Shown: piece after piece, positions 54,428 through 63,374 of the stretch
Numbering within the stretch: the stretch's first letter is position 1
Layout: every line of letters starts with the position of its first letter
Source: Trichocoleus sp.
Lineage (GTDB): Bacteria; Cyanobacteriota; Cyanobacteriia; Elainellales; Elainellaceae
NCBI GenBank assembly: GCA_036702865.1
Contig: DATNQD010000059.1
Coordinates: 186,001 to 250,000 of the forward strand
Direction of reading: 5' to 3'
Length of the DNA: 64,000 nucleotides
The notes under the pieces: generated by a model
Told to the model about the DNA's origin: nothing
Database searches by the model: none
Seen by the model: the letters and a program-made list of their open reading frames with translations, nothing else
Program-made: the position numbers and the translations under genes

Positions 54428-55978
54428 ATGACCACAACTGCTTCTGCCGTCCAGTCCATCACTGAAACTGAACAGCCGCCCGAACTGGAAGTGGTAAACA
54501 TGACCAAACGATTCGGCAATCTGGTGGCGCTGGATAGCGTTTCGCTGCTGCTGAAACCCGGAACCTTTCATGCGCTGCTTGGGGAGAATGGAGCCGGAAA
54601 GAGTACGCTGGTCAAGTGCATTATGGGGTTTTATCGTGCTGATCATGGGGATGTGCTGATTCAAAAACACGCTCGATCGATCGAAAGCCCCAGAGATGCA
54701 CAGCGCTATGGAATTGGCATGGTGTATCAGCATTTCACTTCAGTTCCGGCAATGACGGTGGCAGAAAATCTCGTTCTGTCGCGGGTGGATAGCCCAAAGC
54801 TGATTAATTGGAAGCAGGAGTACGATCGCCTGCAAGCCTTTATGTCGAATGCGCCGTTTCAAGTGCCGCTGCATGTGCCGATCGCGCAACTCGCTGCCGG
54901 ACAAAAGCAAAAGCTGGAAATCTTGAAGCAGCTTTACCTCAAGAGCAAAATTTTGATTCTGGATGAGCCAACCTCAGTCCTCACGCCCGATGAAGCCGAC
55001 GAAGTGCTGGGCTTAATTCGCCAGGAAGTGACGGCAATGCGACTCAGCGTTTTGCTCATCAGCCACAAGTTCCGCGAAGTTACCACCTTTGCCGATGAAG
55101 TGACAGTGCTGCGAAAAGGCAAGTTTGCCGGACATGGGCTAACCCGCAATCTCGCGGTTTCGGATATGGCAGAGATGATGATGGGCGAACGGCGAGAGCC
55201 GAAAAAGGTGGCAAAAGTGCCGCAGGAGCAAAAAACTCCGGTACTGGAAGTGCAAGATATTCACGCCAACAAAGATAACGGCGTCGAAGCGGTGAAGGGC
55301 GTCAATCTCATTGTGCATTCGGGTGAGATTGTTGGGGTTGCTGGAGTTTCGGGCAACGGGCAAAAGGAACTGGTTGAAGTGCTGGCAGGTCAGCGTCACG
55401 CGACCGCAGGTCAGGTTCTGGTCAACGGCAAACCCTACGAGGCAAACCGATCGGCAATGTTTGAGCATGGGGTGTTTTCGCTCCCTGAAGAGCCCTTACG
55501 GAATGCTTGTGTGCCGCATATGAGCGTTGCAGAAAACATGGCACTCCGGACATTCGATCGCCCCCCGCAAGCCAAGGGGATTTTGCTCATTTTGCAAGCG
55601 ATTCGGCAGGCAGCTCAGGGCTTAATCCAGCAGTTCTCAGTTAAAACGCCTTCGCCCGAAACACCGATTAGCAACTTGTCGGGCGGCAATGTGCAACGGG
55701 CAGTTTTAGCACGCGAACTCTCGTCCGATCGCATCAATCTGTTAATCGCAGCAAACCCTTGCTTTGGGTTAGATTTCAACGCGGTTGAGTTTATTCATGG
55801 ACAAATTGTCGAAGCCCGCAACCGAGGTGTAGCCGTCTTGCTGGTTAGCGAAGATCTCGATGAACTGCTGACATTGTCCGATCGGATCCTGGTCATCAGC
55901 GAAGGCAAATTTGCTTACGAAAGCCCGATCGAGTCAGCCGATTTTGCGGCAATTAGCCACAGCATGGCAGGACATTGA
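54428..55978 (+). CDS. ABC transporter ATP-binding protein with two NBDs (YufO/RbsA-like)
   Basis: A 516-residue protein with two nucleotide-binding domains, as usual for BMP and CUT2 importers. NBD1 (residues ~18-255) has Walker A GENGAGKST, a non-standard signature LAAGQKQKLEIL and Walker B ILILDEPTS. NBD2 (~265-516) has a degenerate Walker A (GVSGNGQKE), a canonical signature (LSGGNVQRAVLARELS) and a Walker B ending in ANP in place of DEP, so it lacks the catalytic Glu. This asymmetry is normal in the family. The gene is the importer's ATPase despite standing two hydrolase genes after the permeases. Confidence 0.92.
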   Translation: MTTTASAVQSITETEQPPELEVVNMTKRFGNLVALDSVSLLLKPGTFHALLGENGAGKSTLVKCIMGFYRADHGDVLIQKHARSIESPRDAQRYGIGMVYQHFTSVPAMTVAENLVLSRVDSPKLINWKQEYDRLQAFMSNAPFQVPLHVPIAQLAAGQKQKLEILKQLYLKSKILILDEPTSVLTPDEADEVLGLIRQEVTAMRLSVLLISHKFREVTTFADEVTVLRKGKFAGHGLTRNLAVSDMAEMMMGERREPKKVAKVPQEQKTPVLEVQDIHANKDNGVEAVKGVNLIVHSGEIVGVAGVSGNGQKELVEVLAGQRHATAGQVLVNGKPYEANRSAMFEHGVFSLPEEPLRNACVPHMSVAENMALRTFDRPPQAKGILLILQAIRQAAQGLIQQFSVKTPSPETPISNLSGGNVQRAVLARELSSDRINLLIAANPCFGLDFNAVEFIHGQIVEARNRGVAVLLVSEDLDELLTLSDRILVISEGKFAYESPIESADFAAISHSMAGH

Positions 55979-55980
55979 GA

Positions 55981-56619
55981 ATGCCGATCGATCCTGCTCC
56001 CTTACTGCTGTTTTGTCTGGCAGCAATGACTCTAGCGGCAATTCCTGGACCTGCAACGCTCTACATTGTGGCAAGAGGCGTTCATCAGGGACGGATGGCT
56101 GGCATTGTTTCAACCTGGGGCATTGCGTCCGGCAATCTGGTTCATATTAGTGCTGCTGCTTTGGGAGTCTCGACGCTGCTCCTCTCGTCTGCACTCGCTT
56201 TTAGTTTGGTGAAATATCTGGGGGCAGCCTATCTAATCTCTTTGGGCATCCGGCAACTGATTCATTCTTTGGCTGCGCCAACTGCTCCCCAACTCAAGCC
56301 ACAAAGCCTCAAACAAATTTTTGCTCAGGGGTTTGTTGTCAATGCGCTGAACCCTAAAGCAGCTCTATTTTTTGTGGCATTCCTGCCTCAGTTTATTGAT
56401 CCATCAAAAGGGTCTGTGCTTGTTCAGGTGCTTTTTCTGGGAGCCGTTTTTACGATCGTTGCCAATGTGGTTGATAGCCTCTATGCCTTGATTTCCGGCA
56501 CGATCGGCGGTTGGCTCAATGGGCGGAGCCGCTTTCGCAAACTACAGAAATATTTTGCAGGCGGCACTTATATTGGCTTAGGCATGGCGACTGCATTCAC
56601 AGGTTCTCATAGCAAGTAA
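55981..56619 (+). CDS. LysE/RhtB-family transporter
   Basis: A 212-residue membrane protein with six predicted spans, similar to amino-acid exporters of the LysE/RhtB type. The N-terminal hallmark is MTLAAIPGPATLYIVARGVHQGR, and a second conserved part is FVVNALNPKAALFFVAFLPQF. The ATG lies 2 bp after the ATPase stop codon, indicating tight coupling. It could export an amino-acid-like by-product of the degradation pathway; this is inference. Confidence 0.88.
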   Translation: MPIDPAPLLLFCLAAMTLAAIPGPATLYIVARGVHQGRMAGIVSTWGIASGNLVHISAAALGVSTLLLSSALAFSLVKYLGAAYLISLGIRQLIHSLAAPTAPQLKPQSLKQIFAQGFVVNALNPKAALFFVAFLPQFIDPSKGSVLVQVLFLGAVFTIVANVVDSLYALISGTIGGWLNGRSRFRKLQKYFAGGTYIGLGMATAFTGSHSK

Positions 56620-56640
56620 ACATTATCTTGAATAGCAACT

Positions 56641-57330
56641 ATGGCATTGATTGATGCGATTCCTTACGGATACGAACTGCCTGCGGATCTCAAGCGATCG
56701 GCACTGGTGATTATTGACATGCAGCGCGACTTTCTAGAACCGGGTGGATTTGGCGATGCATTGGGCAATGATGTCTCTCGGCTGCAAGCGATCGTCCCCA
56801 CGCTGCAACAGTTGCTTAAAACCTTTCGCCGCTATCAACTCCCCGTTGTTCACACGTTGGAATGCCATCAGTCCGACTTATCCGACTGTCCACCTGCCAA
56901 GCGCGATCGGGGCAAAGGCTCGCTCAAAATTGGCGAGATGGGACCCATGGGGCGGATTCTTGTGATGGGTGAGCCGGGGAATGGCATTATTCCTGAGCTT
57001 CAGCCACTTCCTGGGGAAATTGTCATCAACAAGCCCGGAAAAGGGGCATTCTACGCCACACCTTTGCAAGACATTTTGCAAGAAAAGGGCATTACCCATT
57101 TGTTCTTTACAGGCGTGACCACTGAAGTCTGTGTGCAAACAACCATGCGCGAAGCTAACGATCGCGGCTATGAATGTCTCATGGTAGAAGACTGCACTGA
57201 AAGCTATTTCCCTGAATTCAAGCAAGCAACGCTAGAGATGGTACGGGCTCAGGGCGGCATTGTTGGCTGGACAGCGACGGCAGCGGCAGTGATGGCAAGC
57301 TTGGAGGCAGCGCAGCGAGTGGGAGTGTAA
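56641..57330 (+). CDS. Second isochorismatase-superfamily cysteine hydrolase
   Basis: A 229-residue cysteine hydrolase paralogous to the one at 53704. Catalytic residues are Asp26 (VIIDMQRDF), Lys131 ([10 protein letters not shown]) and Cys164 ([12 protein letters not shown]). It shares the KPGKG and [14 protein letters not shown] blocks with its paralogue but differs in the substrate region ([15 protein letters not shown] against [14 protein letters not shown]), so a different carbamoyl or ureido substrate is likely. It ends the operon, 21 bp after the LysE-type gene. A 17-bp tandem duplication spans its stop codon. Confidence 0.8.
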   Translation: MALIDAIPYGYELPADLKRSALVIIDMQRDFLEPGGFGDALGNDVSRLQAIVPTLQQLLKTFRRYQLPVVHTLECHQSDLSDCPPAKRDRGKGSLKIGEMGPMGRILVMGEPGNGIIPELQPLPGEIVINKPGKGAFYATPLQDILQEKGITHLFFTGVTTEVCVQTTMREANDRGYECLMVEDCTESYFPEFKQATLEMVRAQGGIVGWTATAAAVMASLEAAQRVGV

Positions 57331-57347
57331 AGCGAGTGGGAGTGTAA
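57314..57347 (+). repeat. 17-bp perfect tandem duplication spanning a stop codon
   Basis: AGCGAGTGGGAGTGTAA occurs twice in direct succession (57314-57330 and 57331-57347). The first copy contains the stop codon of the cysteine hydrolase; the second lies after it. It looks like a recent replication-slippage event with no effect on the protein. Confidence 0.85.
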
Positions 57348-57465
57348 AAAATGATGGGCGACAGGTAATTAATTATCGGTTCAAAGCTGAAAGTTTCCTG
57401 CCGCCTGAGTCCTTCAAACCTGGGGAACTGTAATTTTGGGTTGGCTTTCCAATCTGGGACGAAGA

Positions 57466-58761
57466 CTAGATCGAATGCTGTATCGGTTGGGGCAGCAACT
57501 TGATAAAGGCGGCATACAGAATCACAGCCGCGATCACGCCATTGATGGGAGCGATGCCAAAGCTGGCTTGAGAAGAAACATAAGCGATCGTCGAAGCAAT
57601 GACATAGGCAATTACGCCAGCCCAGTTAAAAGCAGGTAAAGGGGTGTTGAGATCGGGAAATTGACCGCGATGGCGTAACCAAAAGTCTGCCATGATGATG
57701 CCACCAACAGGAGGAATCACGGTTCCCAGGAAAATTAGATAAGGAATCAGCAAATTATACAGACCGACCAGTGCCAGCGCGAGTGCTAGAGTTGCACCCC
57801 CTAATACAAAAGCAGTTCGTTTGCGAGTGCGGAAGAAGTTTGCGCCAGCAACCGAGAAAGCATAGATCGTGTTGTCTTGGGTTGTCCAAACATTGAGAAT
57901 GAGCAAAACTAAGCCACCGAGCAAAATTCCTTGCTTTGCCATTGCCTGAATCAGGTCTTGTGTTCCATAGACCAGAGTACAGAAAGCCCCAGCAAAAACC
58001 AGAAGCCCGTTGATGAACAGAAAAGCAGCCAGCGTACTCCAAACGGCATTTTTGCCAGAATCAGCAAAGCGGCTCCAGTTGGTTGCCTGTGTTCCGCCCG
58101 AGATAAATGTGCCAATCACTAGGGCTAAAGCGGCTCCTATGCTAATCGGTTCTTTCGGGGCAATTGCCTGAAGCTGTGCCAAGCTGCCTGCATCTCGAAA
58201 ACCGATCGCTAGACTGATCACAATCAAAATCAGCATCGCTGGGACTGCCAACCGACTGAGCCAATCCATTGCCGTATAACCAATGTAAGCCGTGACGCAA
58301 AAGGCATAAGTAAAGAAAACCACTGCCACCCACTTCAGCGACTCAGGAAAGCCAATTAATTGACTCAGCGCATCTGCAACAAAGGCGTTGGTGACGGCAT
58401 ACCAGCCGATTTGTGTAAATCCTAAAATAAAATCAACCCAGCGAGAGCCAACGTTGCCAAAGCTAAAGCGAGCCATGAGTACAGTGCTCAAGCCGCTTTT
58501 GTAGGCAATATATCCCATTGCTGCACAGTAAATGCCCAACAGCGTGTTTCCAATCAGCACAATCCACAGCATCTCGGAGAAGCGAAAGCCAGTGCCGATC
58601 GTTCCGCCTGCAAACAGCGTGGTTGAAGTGAGCGCAAAGCCCATCAGCAAAGGAGCCAGCGACCAAATCGGTTTCCGGTCATCCAAGGGGACAGCAGAGA
58701 GAGGATAATCTTCTCCTGCCTGCGATCGATCTGCAACATCTGGTTTCAAACTAATGCTCAT
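57466..58761 (-). CDS. NCS1-family cytosine/purine-type permease
   Basis: A 431-residue symporter of the nucleobase:cation NCS1 family (CodB-like) with about 12 membrane spans. Family segments include GFALTSTTLFAGGTIGTGFRF, GFTQIGWYAVTNAFVADAL and GTFISGGTQATNWSRFADSGKNAV, and LILNVWTTQDNTIYAF. Substrates in the family are cytosine, purines, allantoin and related ring compounds. The ATG at 58761 has AAGGAG about 9 bases upstream and is preferred over a start 20 codons earlier. It is convergent with the importer operon and divergent from the hybrid kinase. Confidence 0.88.
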   Translation of the reverse strand: MSISLKPDVADRSQAGEDYPLSAVPLDDRKPIWSLAPLLMGFALTSTTLFAGGTIGTGFRFSEMLWIVLIGNTLLGIYCAAMGYIAYKSGLSTVLMARFSFGNVGSRWVDFILGFTQIGWYAVTNAFVADALSQLIGFPESLKWVAVVFFTYAFCVTAYIGYTAMDWLSRLAVPAMLILIVISLAIGFRDAGSLAQLQAIAPKEPISIGAALALVIGTFISGGTQATNWSRFADSGKNAVWSTLAAFLFINGLLVFAGAFCTLVYGTQDLIQAMAKQGILLGGLVLLILNVWTTQDNTIYAFSVAGANFFRTRKRTAFVLGGATLALALALVGLYNLLIPYLIFLGTVIPPVGGIIMADFWLRHRGQFPDLNTPLPAFNWAGVIAYVIASTIAYVSSQASFGIAPINGVIAAVILYAAFIKLLPQPIQHSI

Positions 58762-58952
58762 GCAGCGATACTCCTTAACGTAGTTTTGCAAGAAGACGTA
58801 AAAACGTATTCTCCGCTGCACTGGAAAACGAAATCGTATTCCACATCACCCGCCGCTCGCTTGGCTTCTCCTGCTTAATTTATGGGAACGCTAGGATTTG
58901 GTCGTCAGGATGAGGCTTCTCTGCTCCAATCAATTGAATCCTGGGTGAACGA

Positions 58953-61900
58953 ATGATCTCGCGCAAGCTATCGCTCCGCCACTTGCTGGTTGTTCCTTTT
59001 GTGCTGCAGTTGGCCGGGACGATCGGGTTGGTTGGCTATCTCTCTTTTCGCAACGGACATCAGGCAGTCAATGAACTGGCAACGCAGCTCCGCAGCGAGA
59101 TTTCAGCGCGGGTAAAGCAGCAGTTGCAAAACTATATGGAAACGCCTTTTCTGATCAACCGGATGAATGCAACTTCTCTGGCAAATCAGGATATTGACCT
59201 GAAGAAACCGGAAGAGGGCAATCGCTTTTGGCAACAGGCGACTTCAATTCCCGCAACTAACCTGATTTACTGTGGTTCAGAAACGGATGGCTCTTTTCTA
59301 GGAGTGGGGCAGGCGAATGACCTTCAAGGACGACTGTTGCAGGTGCAATATAGCAACCCTTCAACGAGTTACCTCTTTCACTACAAAACCCTGAATCAGT
59401 CTGGCGAAATTGTCGCAACGCGTAAAATCGGCAACCGCCCCTATAATCCCCGCCATCGTCCCTGGTATATTGACGCCAAACAAAAAGGGCGTGAAACCTG
59501 GAGCGAGATCTATCTAGATTTTGATGATTTTGTACCAGTGATTACTGCCAGCTTGCCCGTTTATGCTCCCCATTCCAGACAGTTGATTGGTGTTTGTGCT
59601 ACCGATTTTTTGTTGGCTGTTGAGTTGGATTCTTTTCTGAACCAGCTGGAAATTGGTCAGTCAGGGCAGGTCTTCATTATGGAGCGATCGGGCGTATTGG
59701 TGTCTAGCTCCACGGCAGATGAAGAAGCGCTCACGCTCGGTCAGGGCGACAGGATACAGCGACTCCTGGCAACGGAGAGCAAAAATCCTCTGGTGCGTGC
59801 GACTGCCAGCCAACTAAAAACGCAATTCCATGACTTCCAGCAAATTCAGTCTGAGCAGCAATTGAGTTTTGATCTGCGCGGCAAGCAGCTCGTTCAAGTC
59901 ACTCCGTTTCGAGACGATCGCGGTTTAGATTGGCTGATCGTGGTCGTTGTACCAGAATCCGACTTCATGAGGCACATTGACGCCAATACGAAAATGACCG
60001 TGTGGCTGTGGGTTGGTTCGCTGCTGATTGCAGTTGAGGTCAGCATCTTTCTGGCAGGTTGGGTAACAGATCCCTTGTTAAAGCTGAATGCTGCTGCAAA
60101 ACAAGTTGCCCAAGGTGACTGGGAGCAGCCCTTTAAAGATGTTCAACCCGAGGTCATGGGGATTCAGCGCCATGATGAAGTTGGAGAACTTGCGCAATCG
60201 CTTCAGGAAATGACGAGGCAATTGCAGGCAACTTTTGCCCAGAAAGAAGAACTGCATCAGGAATTAGCTGCCAGCAATGATCAACTGAGCCAAATCCTGC
60301 AAGCCCTGCCCATTGGCATCGTTGTTCTGCATCCTTCCGGAGATGGCTACTTGAACCAGATCGGGCAGCAGCTATTGGACATGGAGTCGAATTCGGAACT
60401 GTCCTTCACTCAAGCCTCTAGCACCTATCAGCTTTATCGAGCAGGGACAGATGAGCTTTACCCCCCTGATGAGTTGCCAATGTTCCAGGCACTTCAGGGA
60501 CGAACGATGCGAGTGGATGATTTGGAAATCCGTCGAGGCGGAAAAGCGATTGCGCTAGAAGCCCGATCGATTCCGGTTTTTGATGCTCAGGGAAGGGTTG
60601 TTTATGCACTCTCCACATTTCAAGACATCACCGAGCGAAAATGGACGGCGCGGCTACTGGAGGCATATAACCAGGTTCTAGAACGACAGGTGCAAGAGCG
60701 AACGATCGCCCTGGAGCAGGAAATTGCAGAACGAAAGCAAATTGAATTGGACTTGAAGCAACGCAAGCAGCAGTTTCGGACTCTGGTTGATCATGCCCCT
60801 GACATCATCATGCGGCTCAACTCCGAAGGTCGCTATCTCTACATCAATCCCACGGTTGAAGGGCAGACAGGTATCCCAGCATCCGAATTTATTGGTAAAA
60901 CGCTCGATCAATTCGGGATGTCCGCTGCTCTAGTGGAACAATGGCGATGCGTGATTCAGCAGGTTTTCGAATCTGGAAAGCCTCAAATGTTGGAGTATGA
61001 GGTTCCAACTGCCACAGGGCTAAAGTTTTATGCCTCTAGAGTTGTGCCTGAATTTGCCAGTGATGGAAGCGTGCAATCTGTCTTAGCCATTGCCCGCGAT
61101 ATTAGTGAACTGAAGCAAACAGAAGCAACGCTGCGCCAGAGTGAAGCGCAGAATCAGGCAATCTTATCTGCCATCCCTGATCTCATGTATTCCGTTAGCG
61201 CCGATGGTATTTTTCTAGGCTATTCCCGCACAACCCAGTTTGCTGACTTAGTTGCCTCAGAAATTAATCCGATCGGGCATCCGCTCATGGATCTCCTGCC
61301 GACTCATATTGCTCAACGGCATCTCTCCTACATTCAGCAAGCTTTGACAACAGGGAAAGCCCAGACCTATGAACAAGAAATTTACGTGGACAATAAGCTG
61401 CAATATGAGGAGGTGCGGGTTACACCGAGTGGAGAAGCGAAAGCGCTAATGATTATTCGGGATATCAGCGATCGAAAACGGATGGAGGTTGAACTTCAAA
61501 ATCAGCAGATTTTTTTACGAAGCGTCATTGATGTCTGCCCGTACCCTATTTTTGTCAAAGACAAGACCGGATGCTTTGTCACCCTCAATCAAGCTGCCGC
61601 CGCGATCTATGGCAGAACGGTTGAAGAGTTGGTCGGTAAGCGCGATATTGACTTTAACGCCAACGGACATCAGGTGAGGCAGTTCCTCCAGAGCAATGAA
61701 GATGTTATGGCGGACAGAAAAACTAAAATCTTTCCTGACCAATCGATCGTCAATGCTCAGGGAGAAACGCGCTGGTATCAAACGGTCATTGCTCCCTTCA
61801 TTCAAGATGGCGAAGAGATTAAAGGTGTAATTGGAGCATCCAGCGATATCACTGAGCGCAAACAGGTTGAAGTTGCTCTAAAACAAGCAAAAGAAGCGGC

Positions 61901-63374
61901 TGAAGCAGCAAATCACGCCAAAAGCACGTTTCTATCGAGCATGAGTCATGAGCTTCGCACTCCCCTCAACGCGATTCTGGGATTTGCTCAAATTATGGCT
62001 CGTGATCCTGCCTGTACCTCGGAGCAGCGATATAACCTGCAAATTATCAACCGCAGTGGCGAACATCTCCTAGGGCTGATTAACAGCGTTCTGGATCTAT
62101 CAAAAATTGAAGCCGGACGCATGGAACTGATCGAAACGAGCTTTAATCTGCATCATCTCGTCGATATGGTTGCAACCATGCTCTACGAACGAGCCATTTC
62201 AAAAGGCTTGCAGCTGCAAATTAAGATTGCTCCGAACGTTCCTCAACAAATCGCCGCTGACCCCAGCAAACTGCGTCAGATTTTAATCAACTTAGTCGGC
62301 AACGCTATCAAATTTACCGATCGCGGCAAGATTACAATCCATGTTCAATCAAACTACGACATCTCAAGTCAGAGCCATCTTGCTGCCAAAAGTTCTCTGC
62401 TTTTTCCCACCCCGATCGTTCTCCGCTTTGAGGTGGAAGATACGGGAGTAGGCATTCCGACCGCAGATTTGGACAAAATTTTTGACGCGTTTGAACAAGC
62501 TGGTTCAGGCAAAACGCTGACGGAAGGAACAGGACTAGGGTTAACCCTAACGCGCCGATTTGTTGAACTGATGGGTGGCGAAATCTCAGTACAAAGTATG
62601 GTTGGCCAAGGTAGCCGCTTCACCGTTGAAATTCCAGTCCGTTTTGCCAACTTTAACCCTACAGAAAATGTCCAATCCCCAGATGCGATCATCAGCCTTC
62701 TCCCCAATCAGCCGATCTATCGCATTCTGATTGTGGACGACCAACGCGACAATCGTGAACTGGTGGTCAAACTGCTAGAGCCGATGGGCTTTATTGTCGA
62801 TCGGGCAGCGAGTGGGCAAGAGGCAATCGAGCAATGGCAGCAGCATCGTCCGCACCTGATCCTGATGGACATCCAAATGGCTGCTCTAAGTGGGCTAGAA
62901 ACCACCCAGAAAATCCGAGCACAGGAACAAACATTAACTGCCCATTCCCCAACTCGAATCATTGCGCTCTCTGCCAGCATTCGACAGGACGATCGCACCC
63001 AAGCGGCAGCCGTCGGCTGTGATGATTTCCTACAAAAGCCTTTTTGCACGATCGATCTCTTTGACAAGCTGTCTCACCATCTACATCTCAGCTACACCTT
63101 CACCGAACCCGATCGCAATTTTGCTGGACCAATTTGCCATCCTGCACCAGCCAGATTGCTCCATCCTGAACTGCTGGAAACAATTTCTCCTGATTGGATT
63201 GAGCAGCTCCGTGAGGCGAGTTTGGTCGGAGATGATGCCGAAGTTTTCTCACTTCTTGAGCAGCTTACCCCAGAGCATGAGTGTCTCACTGCGGGGCTGC
63301 GTGACCTCGCTTGCCAGTTTCAGTTCGATCGCATTCTCTCCCTGCTTGAAACTCCTCTGACCCCCGATCCCTAA
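58953..63374 (+). CDS. dCache/HAMP/multi-PAS hybrid sensor histidine kinase
   Basis: A 1473-residue membrane sensor. Order: TM1 (~12-32), a periplasmic dCache domain (~35-340; HRPWYIDAKQKGRETWSEIY is typical of small-ligand sensing), TM2 (~350-372), HAMP, four PAS-type domains (~445-970), HisKA with His999 in MSHELRTP, HATPase (LINLVGNAIKF, EDTGVGIP, GTGLGLTLTRRF) and a C-terminal REC domain with phosphoacceptor Asp1306 in LILMDIQM. A ~100-residue helical tail follows. No DNA-binding output is present, so it needs a partner. The divergent promoter with the NCS1 permease suggests it senses an extracellular nitrogen compound; its stop overlaps the EVE gene's stop by three bases. Confidence 0.93.
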   Translation: MISRKLSLRHLLVVPFVLQLAGTIGLVGYLSFRNGHQAVNELATQLRSEISARVKQQLQNYMETPFLINRMNATSLANQDIDLKKPEEGNRFWQQATSIPATNLIYCGSETDGSFLGVGQANDLQGRLLQVQYSNPSTSYLFHYKTLNQSGEIVATRKIGNRPYNPRHRPWYIDAKQKGRETWSEIYLDFDDFVPVITASLPVYAPHSRQLIGVCATDFLLAVELDSFLNQLEIGQSGQVFIMERSGVLVSSSTADEEALTLGQGDRIQRLLATESKNPLVRATASQLKTQFHDFQQIQSEQQLSFDLRGKQLVQVTPFRDDRGLDWLIVVVVPESDFMRHIDANTKMTVWLWVGSLLIAVEVSIFLAGWVTDPLLKLNAAAKQVAQGDWEQPFKDVQPEVMGIQRHDEVGELAQSLQEMTRQLQATFAQKEELHQELAASNDQLSQILQALPIGIVVLHPSGDGYLNQIGQQLLDMESNSELSFTQASSTYQLYRAGTDELYPPDELPMFQALQGRTMRVDDLEIRRGGKAIALEARSIPVFDAQGRVVYALSTFQDITERKWTARLLEAYNQVLERQVQERTIALEQEIAERKQIELDLKQRKQQFRTLVDHAPDIIMRLNSEGRYLYINPTVEGQTGIPASEFIGKTLDQFGMSAALVEQWRCVIQQVFESGKPQMLEYEVPTATGLKFYASRVVPEFASDGSVQSVLAIARDISELKQTEATLRQSEAQNQAILSAIPDLMYSVSADGIFLGYSRTTQFADLVASEINPIGHPLMDLLPTHIAQRHLSYIQQALTTGKAQTYEQEIYVDNKLQYEEVRVTPSGEAKALMIIRDISDRKRMEVELQNQQIFLRSVIDVCPYPIFVKDKTGCFVTLNQAAAAIYGRTVEELVGKRDIDFNANGHQVRQFLQSNEDVMADRKTKIFPDQSIVNAQGETRWYQTVIAPFIQDGEEIKGVIGASSDITERKQVEVALKQAKEAAEAANHAKSTFLSSMSHELRTPLNAILGFAQIMARDPACTSEQRYNLQIINRSGEHLLGLINSVLDLSKIEAGRMELIETSFNLHHLVDMVATMLYERAISKGLQLQIKIAPNVPQQIAADPSKLRQILINLVGNAIKFTDRGKITIHVQSNYDISSQSHLAAKSSLLFPTPIVLRFEVEDTGVGIPTADLDKIFDAFEQAGSGKTLTEGTGLGLTLTRRFVELMGGEISVQSMVGQGSRFTVEIPVRFANFNPTENVQSPDAIISLLPNQPIYRILIVDDQRDNRELVVKLLEPMGFIVDRAASGQEAIEQWQQHRPHLILMDIQMAALSGLETTQKIRAQEQTLTAHSPTRIIALSASIRQDDRTQAAAVGCDDFLQKPFCTIDLFDKLSHHLHLSYTFTEPDRNFAGPICHPAPARLLHPELLETISPDWIEQLREASLVGDDAEVFSLLEQLTPEHECLTAGLRDLACQFQFDRILSLLETPLTPDP

